From contig NZ_JBFRFB010000005.1 of assembly GCF_052114605.1 (NCBI RefSeq), positions 124,001-188,000 of the forward strand: a DNA stretch of 64,000 bases, given 5' to 3'. Under the pieces are notes generated by a model. It saw nothing but the letters and a program-made list of their open reading frames with translations. It made no database searches and was not told where the DNA came from. Both the position numbers and the translations under genes were made by a program. The stretch is from Microvirga sp052114605. GTDB lineage: Bacteria > Pseudomonadota > Alphaproteobacteria > Rhizobiales > Beijerinckiaceae. Positions 1 to 10,365 of the stretch are shown here, one piece after another (the first letter of the stretch is position 1; each line of letters opens with the position of its first letter).

Positions 1-1
1 C

Positions 2-715
2 ACGGGCTGGATCGTGACGTTGAAGGCCAACCTGAAGGTAGGACCTGCCTATCCCGGCGCCGACGACTGGGACTTCATCGGCTTCCCGTCTGTCAGCTTC
101 CGTCGCGCCGGAACGGTGGAGCGCTTCAGCGCGCCCGATGACGGCCTGAGCTTCTCCTTCCTCGACGATTCCGCTCTGCGCTTCGGTGTGGTGGGGCGCT
201 TCCAGGGCGGCCGCTATTATGAGGACAACAGAGAGCTTTTTGGCCTGAAGAAGATCGATTGGGCCGTCGAGCCCGGTCTCTTCGTGGAATATTGGCCGGT
301 GGAATTCCTGCGCGCCCGCGCCGAGATACGCCGCGGCTTCAACGGCCATGAGGGCTTCGTCGCCGATCTCGGCCTCGATTATGTGCAGCGCTTCGGCGCT
401 CTCACCGTCTCTCTCGGCCCACGCCTAGCGCTCGGCGACGACGAGTTCATGGAGACCTATTTCGGCGTGACGCCCGTCGAGGCGGCCCTTAACGGTCAGG
501 TGACACCCTACGACCCGTCAGGCGGCATCACCTCCGTGGGTGCGACCCTGGGTGCGAGCTACAATTGGTCGGAGCAATGGTCCACGACGGCCTTCGTGAC
601 CTACAAGCACCTCGTGGGTGACGCGGCCGACAGCCCGATCGTGAAGCAGTTCGGCTCGGAGAATCAGGTCGGCGTCGGCCTGACCCTCTCCTACTCCTTC
701 AGCACCGGCGGCTGA
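2..715 (+). CDS. MipA/OmpV family outer membrane protein, 5' end missing
   Basis: The reading frame is open from the window edge, so the N-terminus and signal peptide lie outside; the GTG at 14 is internal and is not a start. The visible 237 residues alternate polar and aromatic residues in beta-strand fashion (blocks such as LFVEYWP, GLTLSYSF) and end in an aromatic-rich strand, as expected of an outer-membrane barrel. The opening AYPGADDW and the late GASYNWSEQWS are typical of the MipA/OmpV family, named after a scaffold protein of the murein-synthesis machinery. A strong hairpin terminator follows 25 bases after the stop. The family assignment comes from pattern recognition; the exact role (scaffold or porin-like) cannot be read from the sequence. 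Confidence 0.75.
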   Translation, partial: TGWIVTLKANLKVGPAYPGADDWDFIGFPSVSFRRAGTVERFSAPDDGLSFSFLDDSALRFGVVGRFQGGRYYEDNRELFGLKKIDWAVEPGLFVEYWPVEFLRARAEIRRGFNGHEGFVADLGLDYVQRFGALTVSLGPRLALGDDEFMETYFGVTPVEAALNGQVTPYDPSGGITSVGATLGASYNWSEQWSTTAFVTYKHLVGDAADSPIVKQFGSENQVGVGLTLSYSFSTGG

Positions 716-737
716 TTTAGAATTCGACGGCTCAAAC

Positions 738-773
738 AAAAACCCGGGGCGTCCGATGCCCCGGGTTTTTTAT
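738..773 (+). terminator. Rho-independent terminator after the MipA-like gene
   Basis: A perfect 10-bp stem (741-750 with 758-767, AACCCGGGGC and its complement) with a 7-base loop runs directly into a T-rich tail. It also lies just past the 3' end of the convergent QueD-like gene, whose transcript would see an A-rich/T-rich version, so it may work in both directions. Confidence 0.85.
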
Positions 774-793
774 TTCGTGCAATGGGATCTGGA

Positions 794-1180
794 TCAGGCC
801 GCGAGTGGAGTGCGCTCTTCGTTGCCGCCGCGATAGATGCAACCTTCCGTCGAACCCGGCATGCCGCGCTTCAGCTCGACTTCTTCCAGCCCTGGGAAAC
901 GCTGCTTCACGAGCCGCCAGATATAGGTGGTGACGTTCTCGAGCGAGGCGATGCCGATCTCGGGATTGAGATCGAGATTGCCGTGATCGAGGCCCGAGCC
1001 GTGATTGCCCTTGATCTCCGCGATGTAGTTCTCGACGTCATAAAGATTGACCGGCCAACCATAGACCTCATCGACATCGCCGCCGAAGGTGAGCTTGACG
1101 ATGAAGGTGTGCCCGTGCAGCCCGGAATAGGGTTGCACCGAATGGGCCGCCTCGAACGTAAATTCGCAGTAAGTCTTCAT
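794..1180 (-). CDS. QueD/6-pyruvoyl-tetrahydropterin-synthase-like protein lacking the catalytic cysteine
   Basis: A 128-residue protein starting MKTYCEFTFEAAHSV; the upstream in-frame extension has no family similarity. The T-fold of 6-carboxytetrahydropterin synthase (QueD, queuosine and 7-deazapurine synthesis) is recognisable from the zinc histidines (AAH, then HGH), the LDHGNL segment carrying the Asp-His pair, and the closing GCIYRG. In E. coli QueD a catalytic cysteine sits four residues before HGH (CGRLHGH). Here the matching stretch is YSGLHGH with no cysteine, and the pterin-anchoring glutamate region also differs (RGMPGSTEG). No other queuosine gene is nearby. It may be a divergent pterin enzyme rather than QueD, so no gene symbol is given. 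Confidence 0.7.
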   Translation of the reverse strand: MKTYCEFTFEAAHSVQPYSGLHGHTFIVKLTFGGDVDEVYGWPVNLYDVENYIAEIKGNHGSGLDHGNLDLNPEIGIASLENVTTYIWRLVKQRFPGLEEVELKRGMPGSTEGCIYRGGNEERTPLAA

Positions 1181-1229
1181 GATCGGGTCTCCAAAGATTG
1201 GTCCGCAGGTCTGAAAAATCGAGGGGGCT

Positions 1230-3710
1230 TCAGGCCACCTCCGCCGTGCGCTTGAGCGCAGCGAGGGAGTGGCTGAGTTCACGGGCGGGCTTTGGCTTTC
1301 CGAAGTAATAGCCCTGCACCTCAGTGCATCCGGCGGCGCTGATCTGGAGGAACTGATCCTCTGTCTCCACGCCTTCCGCGACGGTGGTCATTCCAAGGCT
1401 CGCGCCGAGGCTCGCGATGGAGCGCACGATGGCCAGGCAATCCGCCCGCGACGACATTTCCCGCACGAAGGACTGGTCGATCTTGATCTTGTCGAACGGG
1501 AAGCTGCGCAAGTAGCTCAAGCTGGAATAGCCGGTCCCGAAATCGTCCATTGCGATGCGCACGCCGAGACGACGCAACTGATGCAGGGTCGCGACGGTCA
1601 TCTCGTTGTCCTGCAACAATACGGATTCCGTGATCTCCAGCTCGACCCGCTCGGGCGCAAGGCCGGATCGCGCGAGGGCGCGGCCGACGCTCTGTACGAG
1701 GGTGCGATTGCGGAACTGTACCGGCGACAGGTTGACGGCCACCTTGATGTTCTTCGGCCACTGCGTCGCCACCATGCAGGCCTGTTCGAGAACCCAATCG
1801 CCGACGCTGGCGATGAGACCGATATCCTCGGCGACCGGGATGAACTCGCCAGGCGATACGAGGCCGCGCTCGGGATGACGCCAGCGCAGCAGCGCCTCGA
1901 AGCCGCTGATCTCGTTGGCGCGGATGTTGATCTGCGGCTGGAAGAAGAGCTCGAACTCCTTGTTGGGCAGCGCCTTGCGTAGATCCATTTCCAACGCGCG
2001 GCGTGCCTGCAGCTGCGCGTCCATCTCTGGCTCGAAGAAGCGATAGATGCCGCGTCCTTCCGCCTTGGCCCGGTAGAGCGCGAGGTCCGCCTGCTTCAGG
2101 AGATGGTCGGGCGAGGGATTGTCCCCGGATGCGAGCGCGATGCCGATGCTGGTGCCGATCACGATCTCCTGGCCTTCGAGATCGTAGGGCATGCCGATGG
2201 CTTCGCAGATGCGCGTGGACAGCGTCGCGCATTCCTGCGGCTCCGAGACGATCTGTAGAATCGCGAACTCATCGCCGCCGAGACGCGCCACCACGTCCTG
2301 GTTCCGGATGCAGCTGCGCAGGCGCGCCGCCACCGCCTGGAGCAGGATGTCGCCGGTCTCGTGCCCGAGCGAATCGTTCACATCCTTGAAGCGGTCGAGG
2401 TCGAGGCAGAGCACGGCCACGAGCTTGTTCTGGCGCTCGGCATCGACGAGCGCATGCTCCAGCTGCTGACGGAAGAGAACACGGTTGGCGAGATCGGTGA
2501 GCGCATCGTGATGCGCCATGTAGGCAATCTGCGATTCCGCCTGCCGGCGTTCCGTGATGTCTTCGTAGGTGGCCACCCAACCGCCATTCGACATGGGCTG
2601 GTGCGAGATCGCGAAAGTCTGGCCGTCGGACTGCTCCTGAATGAACGTGAATTGCTGCCGGTTGCGCATGAGCTCCTGCTGCTCGATCAAAATCTGCCGC
2701 AGGGCCTCGGCGTTCCGCCACGGACGCGCGGTCGCCTGCTCCAGCAATCCACCCAGAGTCGCGCCGGGTTGCACCGAGCCGTCGAGGCCGAAGAGATGCG
2801 CGAAACGTGCATTGAACACGATGATGCGTTCGTTGTTGTCCACCATGCACAGGCCATGGGACATATTGTTGAGCGCGGCATCGAAGCGGTCGTTCTGCGT
2901 CCTGAGCTCGTGCTCCTGGCGCTGCAATGCTTCATTCCGCAGCTGCAACTCCTCATAGGCGCTGCCGAGCGCCTTGTTGGTGCGCTCCAGCTTCACCGAC
3001 ATGTTCTGGAAATTGTCGGCGAGAAGCCGCAGCTCCCGTTGCGCCTTTTCCAGAAGCCTGTTGTGCCAACCGAGAAGCGCCAGCAGAACGAGACCCAGCG
3101 CGATGAGCCCTGCCGCCAAGCTCGAGAACAGCCAATGCAGGCGGATCAGCTCCTGCTGGTCCTGTTCGACTCTTTGGCCACCAAAGTGAAGAGCGGCCGC
3201 AGCCAGACCTGCGAGCTTGAGATCCAACCTCTCCAGCGTCCTGACAATGCTCAGTGCGGCTTCGGGCGTGTCCAGGTTCTCGATGAAAGGCTGGATCTCC
3301 GCCAGCGTTTTCCCCAGCTCTTCGACAGCCTCCTGCCATTCGGGCGCGGCGCGGAGAAATTCCCTGAATTCACCTGACCGAAGAAGGTCTGACCTGCTAA
3401 CCATGATATCATAGCGCAGGCCGACCTCATCCTTGTTCACAGTCGGATCCTGCGCCGCATAGGCGCTGAGGCGCTGTTCCAGACGCGCGAACTCATACAT
3501 CGCTGCGCTGGCATGCCAAGGCATGTTGTACCGCGCGACTTGTTTGAGGACTTCCTGACGCTCGACAATCAGAATCGAAATGTAAGCGGCGGAGAGGATG
3601 AAGCCCGCTATGACGACAGCAAGAACAATTTTGAGCGCGCGAAGCGACAAACCATTTTTCTCCGATGCACGATGCCCGATTACTTCACTGTGATCTTGGA
3701 GACCTGCCAC
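1230..3710 (-). CDS. Membrane-bound PAS-GGDEF-EAL cyclic-di-GMP signalling protein
   Basis: An 826-residue inner-membrane protein. A first membrane helix lies near residues 25-49, a periplasmic sensor region covers about 50-190, and a second helix lies near 193-216. A coiled coil, a PAS domain (about 275-390), a GGDEF domain (about 398-560, intact RLGGDEF near 476) and an EAL domain (about 570-815) follow. EAL is kept as FEALLRW and the DDFGTGYSS loop is intact, so both cyclase and phosphodiesterase activity are possible. Its start overlaps the end of the upstream periplasmic gene by 31 bases, which suggests translational coupling and that the upstream protein feeds the periplasmic sensor. 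Which of the two activities dominates cannot be told from sequence. Confidence 0.9.
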   Translation of the reverse strand: MAGLQDHSEVIGHRASEKNGLSLRALKIVLAVVIAGFILSAAYISILIVERQEVLKQVARYNMPWHASAAMYEFARLEQRLSAYAAQDPTVNKDEVGLRYDIMVSRSDLLRSGEFREFLRAAPEWQEAVEELGKTLAEIQPFIENLDTPEAALSIVRTLERLDLKLAGLAAAALHFGGQRVEQDQQELIRLHWLFSSLAAGLIALGLVLLALLGWHNRLLEKAQRELRLLADNFQNMSVKLERTNKALGSAYEELQLRNEALQRQEHELRTQNDRFDAALNNMSHGLCMVDNNERIIVFNARFAHLFGLDGSVQPGATLGGLLEQATARPWRNAEALRQILIEQQELMRNRQQFTFIQEQSDGQTFAISHQPMSNGGWVATYEDITERRQAESQIAYMAHHDALTDLANRVLFRQQLEHALVDAERQNKLVAVLCLDLDRFKDVNDSLGHETGDILLQAVAARLRSCIRNQDVVARLGGDEFAILQIVSEPQECATLSTRICEAIGMPYDLEGQEIVIGTSIGIALASGDNPSPDHLLKQADLALYRAKAEGRGIYRFFEPEMDAQLQARRALEMDLRKALPNKEFELFFQPQINIRANEISGFEALLRWRHPERGLVSPGEFIPVAEDIGLIASVGDWVLEQACMVATQWPKNIKVAVNLSPVQFRNRTLVQSVGRALARSGLAPERVELEITESVLLQDNEMTVATLHQLRRLGVRIAMDDFGTGYSSLSYLRSFPFDKIKIDQSFVREMSSRADCLAIVRSIASLGASLGMTTVAEGVETEDQFLQISAAGCTEVQGYYFGKPKPARELSHSLAALKRTAEVA

Positions 3711-4189
3711 ACCGATCGGCCATAATAAGTCTGGTGTTTCAGCTCAGGGTCGCTGTCAAAAGGATAGACGATGAACAGAGGCCCTTTGTCGCGAACGGAC
3801 ATGTACTGGCCATTCTGCTTCGTTGCGAGAATGACGTTGTATTTCATGATGTCGGTGAAAGGGATGTCGCTACTGTAGTCGTTCAGCGCCGTGACCACGA
3901 TGTGCCCACCCTTGGCGCCGAGATACTGCATGAGCTTGGCCAAAGGTACCCCTTCGAACTTCACCGGCTCAGGATACCAGGGTGTTCCTGTCTCATAAGA
4001 GATCGTGCCCACGGCTTCGAGCATGGCGCGGTCGAACACCGCCGTACCGCCCTGGTTCGTAACCGAGATGTTTCCCGAGACCGTCAGGATCGGCCTGTCT
4101 TTCGGGGCCGGTAGCGTTTGCGCTTCCGCAGCGCCTATCCCCGACAAGCCAAGAAACGCAATGATTGCAGCTAGAACAAAGTTTCGCAT
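3680..4189 (-). CDS. Periplasmic molybdopterin-oxidoreductase-like protein without cysteine
   Basis: A 169-residue protein with a signal peptide (about 1-23, cleavage after AEA). The remainder resembles the small oxidoreductase molybdopterin-binding domain proteins found next to signalling genes: FEGVPLAKLMQYLG, the NDYSSDIPFTDI segment and the DKGPLFIVYPFD segment. The mature protein contains no cysteine at all, so the usual molybdenum ligand is missing and it is unlikely to be a redox enzyme. It lies immediately upstream of, and overlaps by 31 bases, the membrane GGDEF-EAL gene; my inference is that it is a periplasmic ligand-binding or accessory subunit of that signalling protein. The AT-rich 400 bases upstream would hold its promoter. 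Confidence 0.7.
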   Translation of the reverse strand: MRNFVLAAIIAFLGLSGIGAAEAQTLPAPKDRPILTVSGNISVTNQGGTAVFDRAMLEAVGTISYETGTPWYPEPVKFEGVPLAKLMQYLGAKGGHIVVTALNDYSSDIPFTDIMKYNVILATKQNGQYMSVRDKGPLFIVYPFDSDPELKHQTYYGRSVWQVSKITVK

Positions 4190-4601
4190 CTTAAATCAGG
4201 CAAGCCCGCCCCCTTTTAGCAAACTGTAGTTACTCTTAGAGTTGGGTGCGGGTAAAATTATATTTACAGAGAGTATTAAATATTTTTTCTTATGAAACTT
4301 TATCACGTTATATAAAGTCATTATTTTCCTAGACTCTCTAATGCCTCTGTTCTTGGATATCACGGCATAGCAAAAATATTTTTGAGCATCTTCACGGCAC
4401 CAGACGGCATCGGTCGAGGTCCTTATTTAAGGTGGGCAGCAAATTTACGTAATGTCATACTGTTAACGACCATAAACTTGTCTTGTAGCGTGCCCCTATT
4501 GCTCGTTATCTACCCTCACAGCTCCTTCGCCTTTCCTGTCCTGCCCTCACAAGCCTAAGACATGGAAACGATGCACGCGCCCAAAGCCGGTGAGAGAAAA
4601 A
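4190..4601. other. AT-rich intergenic region between divergent genes
   Basis: About 410 bases clearly richer in A and T than the surroundings, for example 4250-4390, which holds runs such as TATTTTTTCTTATG. It must contain the promoters of the leftward signalling operon and of the rightward methyltransferase gene. I see no coding frame, no clear operator and no repeat family member in it. The base composition continues into the methyltransferase gene, suggesting that the two arrived together. Confidence 0.5.
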
Positions 4602-5399
4602 ATGAAGAATACATACACGCAAAAAGATATAAACCAGCAAACTTATAAGATTCAAAATGGCGAATTATCGAGCCGTACCGAGAACGATATGCTGTTGGAT
4701 ACACGTCTTCTATCGATTTCAAAGGATTTGCTTCCTCAATATGGAGGAAACTGGAATTTTCACAACATGGTTACGCTCAAGCAAAAGGCCTTGAGCCGTA
4801 TCATCTATTATCACGAACTTTATCAGAAGATCCTCGACGTACCAGGCGTGATCTGCGAATTCGGGGTCCAATGGGGCGCCAGCCTCGCGCTCTTGCAGAA
4901 CTTCCGCGGAATGTACGAGCCCAACAATGTTTCAAGAACAATATTTGGTTTCGACACCTTCGAAGGCTTTTCAACGGTCGACGGCAAAGATGGCGACTTT
5001 GCCGAAATCGGCGATTACAGATCGCTGCCGAACTATGAGAACATCCTTGAAGAGATATTGAGCATTCACGAAGGCCTGCACGCGATCAGCCACATCAAAA
5101 AGTTCGAGCTTATAAAAGGCGATGCCTCGAAGACCATCGACGGATGGCTCGAGAGGAATCCGCATGCGATCGTGTCGATGGCGATCTTCGATATGGACGT
5201 CTACAAGCCGACCAAGGACGTTCTTGAAAAGATCATGCCAAGACTTGTGAAAGGCTCCCTTCTCGTCTTCGACGAACTGAACTGCCCGCAACTCCCCGGT
5301 GAAACGCTTGCCGTTCAAGAAGTACTGGGTCTGAACAACATCAGGCTCAAGCGCCATCCGCTTCAAAGCTACTGCGCCTGGGGCGTGTTCGGCGAATAA
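4602..5399 (+). CDS. TylF/MycF-type SAM-dependent O-methyltransferase
   Basis: A 265-residue protein. I chose the ATG at 4602 because GAGAG lies five bases upstream; an in-frame GTG at 4590 has no such site. Family features are the SAM-binding motif CEFGVQWGASL (about 86-96), the acidic FGFDTFEGF segment, and the metal- and substrate-binding part FDMDVYKPTKD followed by LLVFDEL. TylF-type enzymes methylate sugar hydroxyls, in antibiotics or in surface polysaccharides and glycoproteins. No sugar-synthesis genes accompany it. Codon use is visibly poorer in G and C than in neighbouring genes and the leader is AT-rich, so it is probably an acquired gene. The exact substrate is unknown. Confidence 0.75.
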   Translation: MKNTYTQKDINQQTYKIQNGELSSRTENDMLLDTRLLSISKDLLPQYGGNWNFHNMVTLKQKALSRIIYYHELYQKILDVPGVICEFGVQWGASLALLQNFRGMYEPNNVSRTIFGFDTFEGFSTVDGKDGDFAEIGDYRSLPNYENILEEILSIHEGLHAISHIKKFELIKGDASKTIDGWLERNPHAIVSMAIFDMDVYKPTKDVLEKIMPRLVKGSLLVFDELNCPQLPGETLAVQEVLGLNNIRLKRHPLQSYCAWGVFGE

Positions 5400-5417
5400 G
5401 CTTATGCTTCCAAACGG

Positions 5418-5459
5418 CTTCTGAGCCGCTTCGCTTGTACAAGCGAAGCGGCTCAGAAG
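5418..5459. terminator. 42-bp perfect palindrome between convergent genes
   Basis: Positions 5418-5438 are the exact reverse complement of 5439-5459, with no spacer (CTTCTGAGCCGC inward to TTGTACAA at the centre). It lies between the convergent methyltransferase and dioxygenase genes. The most likely role is a bidirectional terminator by cruciform or RNA hairpin, though no T-run follows. Confidence 0.6.
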
Positions 5460-5466
5460 ATTGGGA

Positions 5467-6405
5467 TTAAAGCGGCTTGAGACCTGCCTCGATCTCGTCA
5501 CGGCGCGGCTCCAGGAAGGGCGGCAGCGCCAGGGACTCGCCGAGCTTGTCCATCGGCTCGTCGGTGGCAAAGCCGGGGCCGTCGGTGGCGATCTCGAAGA
5601 GAATGCCGTTGGGCTCGCGGAAATAGAGGCTGCGGAAGTAGTAGCGATCCACCGGGCCGCTCGACGGCGCGCGCAGCGTCTGCAGGCGCTCCCAGCATTC
5701 CTGGTAGCTCTTCTCGTCCGGCGTGCGGAATGCGACGTGGTGCACGCCGCCCGCGCCCTGTTGCGCGAAGGGCAGATCCGGCTCGACGGCGACATGCAAC
5801 TCGGCGGCAGGCCCGCCCTCGCCCATCTCGAACACATGAACCGGCGTATCGCCGATGCGGTATTCGTTGCCGGCGCGCATATCCATGGCTGCCGTCAGAA
5901 CGACGGCGGTGCGGTCGAGCTTCGGCACGCTGATCGTGATCGGCCCAAGGCCCCGGATCTGATACTCGGCAGGCACGGGGCTTCGATCCCACGGATAGGC
6001 ATCGCCCTTACCGCCGTCATCGACGAGGCTCAGCCGCTGACCCTCGAAATCCTCGAAATCGAGAACGAGGCGTCCGTTGCGCTCCGTGATGCCCTGATGC
6101 TCGATCTTCAGGGAGTCGAACCGATCCTTCCACCAGGCGAGAGCCTTCTCGCCGTTCACGCGCAGGCCCGTCTGCGAGATGCTGTGCGTCCCGCGCCGCT
6201 CGCGCCCCACCGGCCAGTCGAAGAAGGTGATGTCGGTGCCGGGCGTCGCCTGCCCGTCGGCGTAGAACAGGTGATAGGCGCTCACATCATCCTGGTTCAC
6301 CGTCTTCTTCACGAGGCGCATGCCGAGCGCCTGGGTGTAGAAGTCATGATTGCGCTTTGCATCGGCGGTGATGGCCGTGAGATGATGAATTCCGGTCAGG
6401 TTCAT
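5467..6405 (-). CDS. Ring-cleaving (VOC-fold) dioxygenase
   Basis: A 312-residue protein. The start is the ATG at 6405, preceded by GGAG at a good distance. Two vicinal-oxygen-chelate modules are visible: the first opens GIHHLTAITADA, the second contains VHHVAFRTPDEK, and the C-terminal NGILFEIATDGPGF provides the glutamate, completing the usual two-histidine/one-glutamate metal site. The RGLGPITISVPKLD segment between the modules is typical of the family that includes MhqO and related hydroquinone or catechol dioxygenases. The aromatic substrate cannot be inferred, as no other ring-degradation genes are adjacent. It is transcribed leftward from a region carrying a REP-like repeat. Confidence 0.8.
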   Translation of the reverse strand: MNLTGIHHLTAITADAKRNHDFYTQALGMRLVKKTVNQDDVSAYHLFYADGQATPGTDITFFDWPVGRERRGTHSISQTGLRVNGEKALAWWKDRFDSLKIEHQGITERNGRLVLDFEDFEGQRLSLVDDGGKGDAYPWDRSPVPAEYQIRGLGPITISVPKLDRTAVVLTAAMDMRAGNEYRIGDTPVHVFEMGEGGPAAELHVAVEPDLPFAQQGAGGVHHVAFRTPDEKSYQECWERLQTLRAPSSGPVDRYYFRSLYFREPNGILFEIATDGPGFATDEPMDKLGESLALPPFLEPRRDEIEAGLKPL

Positions 6406-6518
6406 GGGATCGCTCCATTCGTTGACCGGAAGATAAGTCTGCACACCTGCAAGAGCGATAGCCGCGAATGCCAAAGTGGGATTGCTTGGATGCAAGCTGA
6501 GGCTCTTAATGCTCTCCT

Positions 6519-6612
6519 GTCATCACCGGCCTTGTGCCGGTGATCCCGATGCATTGAAGTGACGCGCCTTTCCAATCGGGATGGCCGGGACAAGCCCGGC
6601 CATGACGTGGAG
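6519..6612 (+). repeat. REP-like palindromic repeat, copy 1
   Basis: A roughly 94-bp intergenic unit made of two hairpins: GTCATCACCGGC...GCCGGTGAT at the left and GGCCGGGACAAGCCCGGCC at the right, joined by a variable middle and ending CATGACGTGGAG. Near-identical copies lie at 20405-20492 and 36425-36518, an inverted copy at 58339-58430, and a half copy at 14553-14586. Confidence 0.85.
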
Positions 6613-6638
6613 AGTGTTGGCGTCCTTCGTTCCTTTAA

Positions 6639-8075
6639 CTATGCCACCTTCTTGCGCAGATCGTCAGGCGTCACTTCCGGCGGGATCGGGCAGAGATAGG
6701 CCCGGCCGCCGGTGCGCTCCTTCAGCTCCGCCTTGGCGCGGGCGATGATGTCGGGATTGCGCAAGACATCCGCCGCCGTGGTGGCCATGGCCTTGGCGGC
6801 GAGTACCATGCCTTTGTGGGCGGCGGGCAGGTTGCCCTGGGTGACGAGCTGCCAGGTATGGAAAGGGGTGCCGATGGCGAAGCACGCGGTGTGGCACTGA
6901 ACCGTCGGCACGATCCAGCTCACATCGCCCACATCGGTGGTGCCCATCATTACTTCCTCGCGTGTCGGAATGGAGAGCAGGCCGTCGTGGAGCACTTGCG
7001 TCTTTAGCGACAGGTCGTGCGGCTTCACGCTGGCGAGGATATCCTCGTCGGTGAGCGCATCCTTCTGCAGCTTTCCGGCAAAATCGTAATCCGCCTTGTC
7101 GAAGCCCGGCCCGCCGAGCCGCTTCATGTTCTCGTACATCACCTCCTGCAGCACCTTGTTCGGCACGACATTGGAGGTGGCGTCCGTAATCTGCACGGAA
7201 ACCGACGTTTCCGTCATGAGGCCCGCGCCCTCCGCGATCTTCTTCACGCGCTCGAACAAACGCTCCGCATCCGGCAGATGCGGCGACCGCACGAGATAGA
7301 GCGATTCCGCATAAGCCTGCACCACGTTCGGCGCATCTCCGCCTGTATTGGTGATAGCGTAATGCACGCGCGCATCGGACGGCATGTGCTCGCGCATGTA
7401 GTTCACGCCCACATTCATGAGTTCCACCGCATCGAGCGCGCTGCGCCCCACATGAGGCGCTGCGGCCGCGTGCGCGGCGCGGCCCTTGAAGCGGAAATAG
7501 GCCTGGATGCAGGCGAGCGACGAGGTGGTCTGCACCTCGTTGACGATGCTCGGATGCCAGCAGAAGGCCGCATCGAGATCGTCGAACAGGCCTGCGCGCG
7601 CCATGAAGGTCTTGCCCGATCCGCTCTCCTCAGCCGGACAGCCGTAATAGCGCACGGTACCGGCAATGCCCTCCGCTTCCAGCGCATCTTTCAGCGCAAC
7701 GGCGGCAAGCGCCGAACCGGCGCCGAGTAGGTTGTGGCCGCAGCCATGGCCGGGCGATCCGGCAACCGTCGGCTGATGCCCCGTCACGCCCGAGACCTGC
7801 GCGAGATCGGGCAGAGCATCGAATTCGCCCAAAATGCCAACGATGGGACCGCCGCTGCCGTATTCCGCGATAAAGGCCGTCGCCATGCCGCCGACCTTCT
7901 GAGTGATCCGGAAGCCCTCAGCTTCCAGCATCGCGATCTGCGCAACAACCGAGCGATACTCTTCAAACGCAAGTTCGGGCGTAGCCCAGATGCGGTCGCT
8001 CAAATCGCAATAGGCGGAAGCCTTCGCCTCAACACGGCGCACAACTTCATCGAGGCTGAGACGGTCGTTCTGCAT
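6639..8075 (-). CDS. M20-family amidohydrolase, AbgB-like
   Basis: A 478-residue cytosolic metallopeptidase of the M20 family, closest in pattern to the B subunit of p-aminobenzoyl-glutamate hydrolase. Visible features are GILGEFDALPDL with the acidic metal-binding region, the GHGCGHNLLG motif, and CPAEESGSGKTFMARAG with the catalytic EE pair. FRFKGRAAHAAAAPHVGRSALDAVE is split between my notes because it marks the dimerisation domain with its conserved histidine. The ATG at 8075 matches the family N-terminus (MQNDRLSLDEVV); a GTG four codons upstream is possible. An N-acyl or N-aroyl amino acid is the likely substrate, but the specific one cannot be read. The gene stands alone. Confidence 0.8.
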   Translation of the reverse strand: MQNDRLSLDEVVRRVEAKASAYCDLSDRIWATPELAFEEYRSVVAQIAMLEAEGFRITQKVGGMATAFIAEYGSGGPIVGILGEFDALPDLAQVSGVTGHQPTVAGSPGHGCGHNLLGAGSALAAVALKDALEAEGIAGTVRYYGCPAEESGSGKTFMARAGLFDDLDAAFCWHPSIVNEVQTTSSLACIQAYFRFKGRAAHAAAAPHVGRSALDAVELMNVGVNYMREHMPSDARVHYAITNTGGDAPNVVQAYAESLYLVRSPHLPDAERLFERVKKIAEGAGLMTETSVSVQITDATSNVVPNKVLQEVMYENMKRLGGPGFDKADYDFAGKLQKDALTDEDILASVKPHDLSLKTQVLHDGLLSIPTREEVMMGTTDVGDVSWIVPTVQCHTACFAIGTPFHTWQLVTQGNLPAAHKGMVLAAKAMATTAADVLRNPDIIARAKAELKERTGGRAYLCPIPPEVTPDDLRKKVA

Positions 8076-8151
8076 GATTGGGAACACTCACGGTTTTAAA
8101 AGTTTGCGCAACCTAAACCCGTTCCGCGGCGGATGGAAGGCCGTGCGACGT

Positions 8152-10005
<1,854 letters not shown>

Positions 10006-10365
10006 CGGCCTCGATCATCATGCGTGAACCCGAATCAACGGGCAACAGGCCGCAATGATGCAACAATCTTTGGCCGGGGCGTGACAATTGTCCTGGCCCG
10101 GTATGGCCGATGGAAGTCTTGCGCGGTTTCTTCCCTCCCCGAAGGGAGAGAGGACATGCACTCTATTCTGCCAAGACCCCAGATCTCAGCGGCGCTCCGC
10201 CCAGAATGACACCGCAGCCAGCCCGCTTTTCCCGCAGGCAATTGCCGAATGGACATGCACTAAAGCCTTAAGCTTTTGCACTGGAAATCAACCGGACCCT
10301 TGTCCTACACTTTGCCTGCGGTAATTTCATAACGCTCTTCTTGTGTTGAAAGAAAACAGCCCTGC
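10006..10365. other. Intergenic region with short inverted repeats, upstream of the TRAP operon
   Basis: About 360 bases between the divergent exporter and TRAP genes. At 10074-10115 there is an imperfect inverted repeat around GCCGGGGCG...CCTGGCCCGG. The stretch 10129-10209 resembles a dispersed repeat, running from CCTCCCCGAAGGGAG to a CCCAGAATGAC end. The last 100 bases before dctQ are less GC-rich and are the likely promoter region. No gene is visible. Confidence 0.5.
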
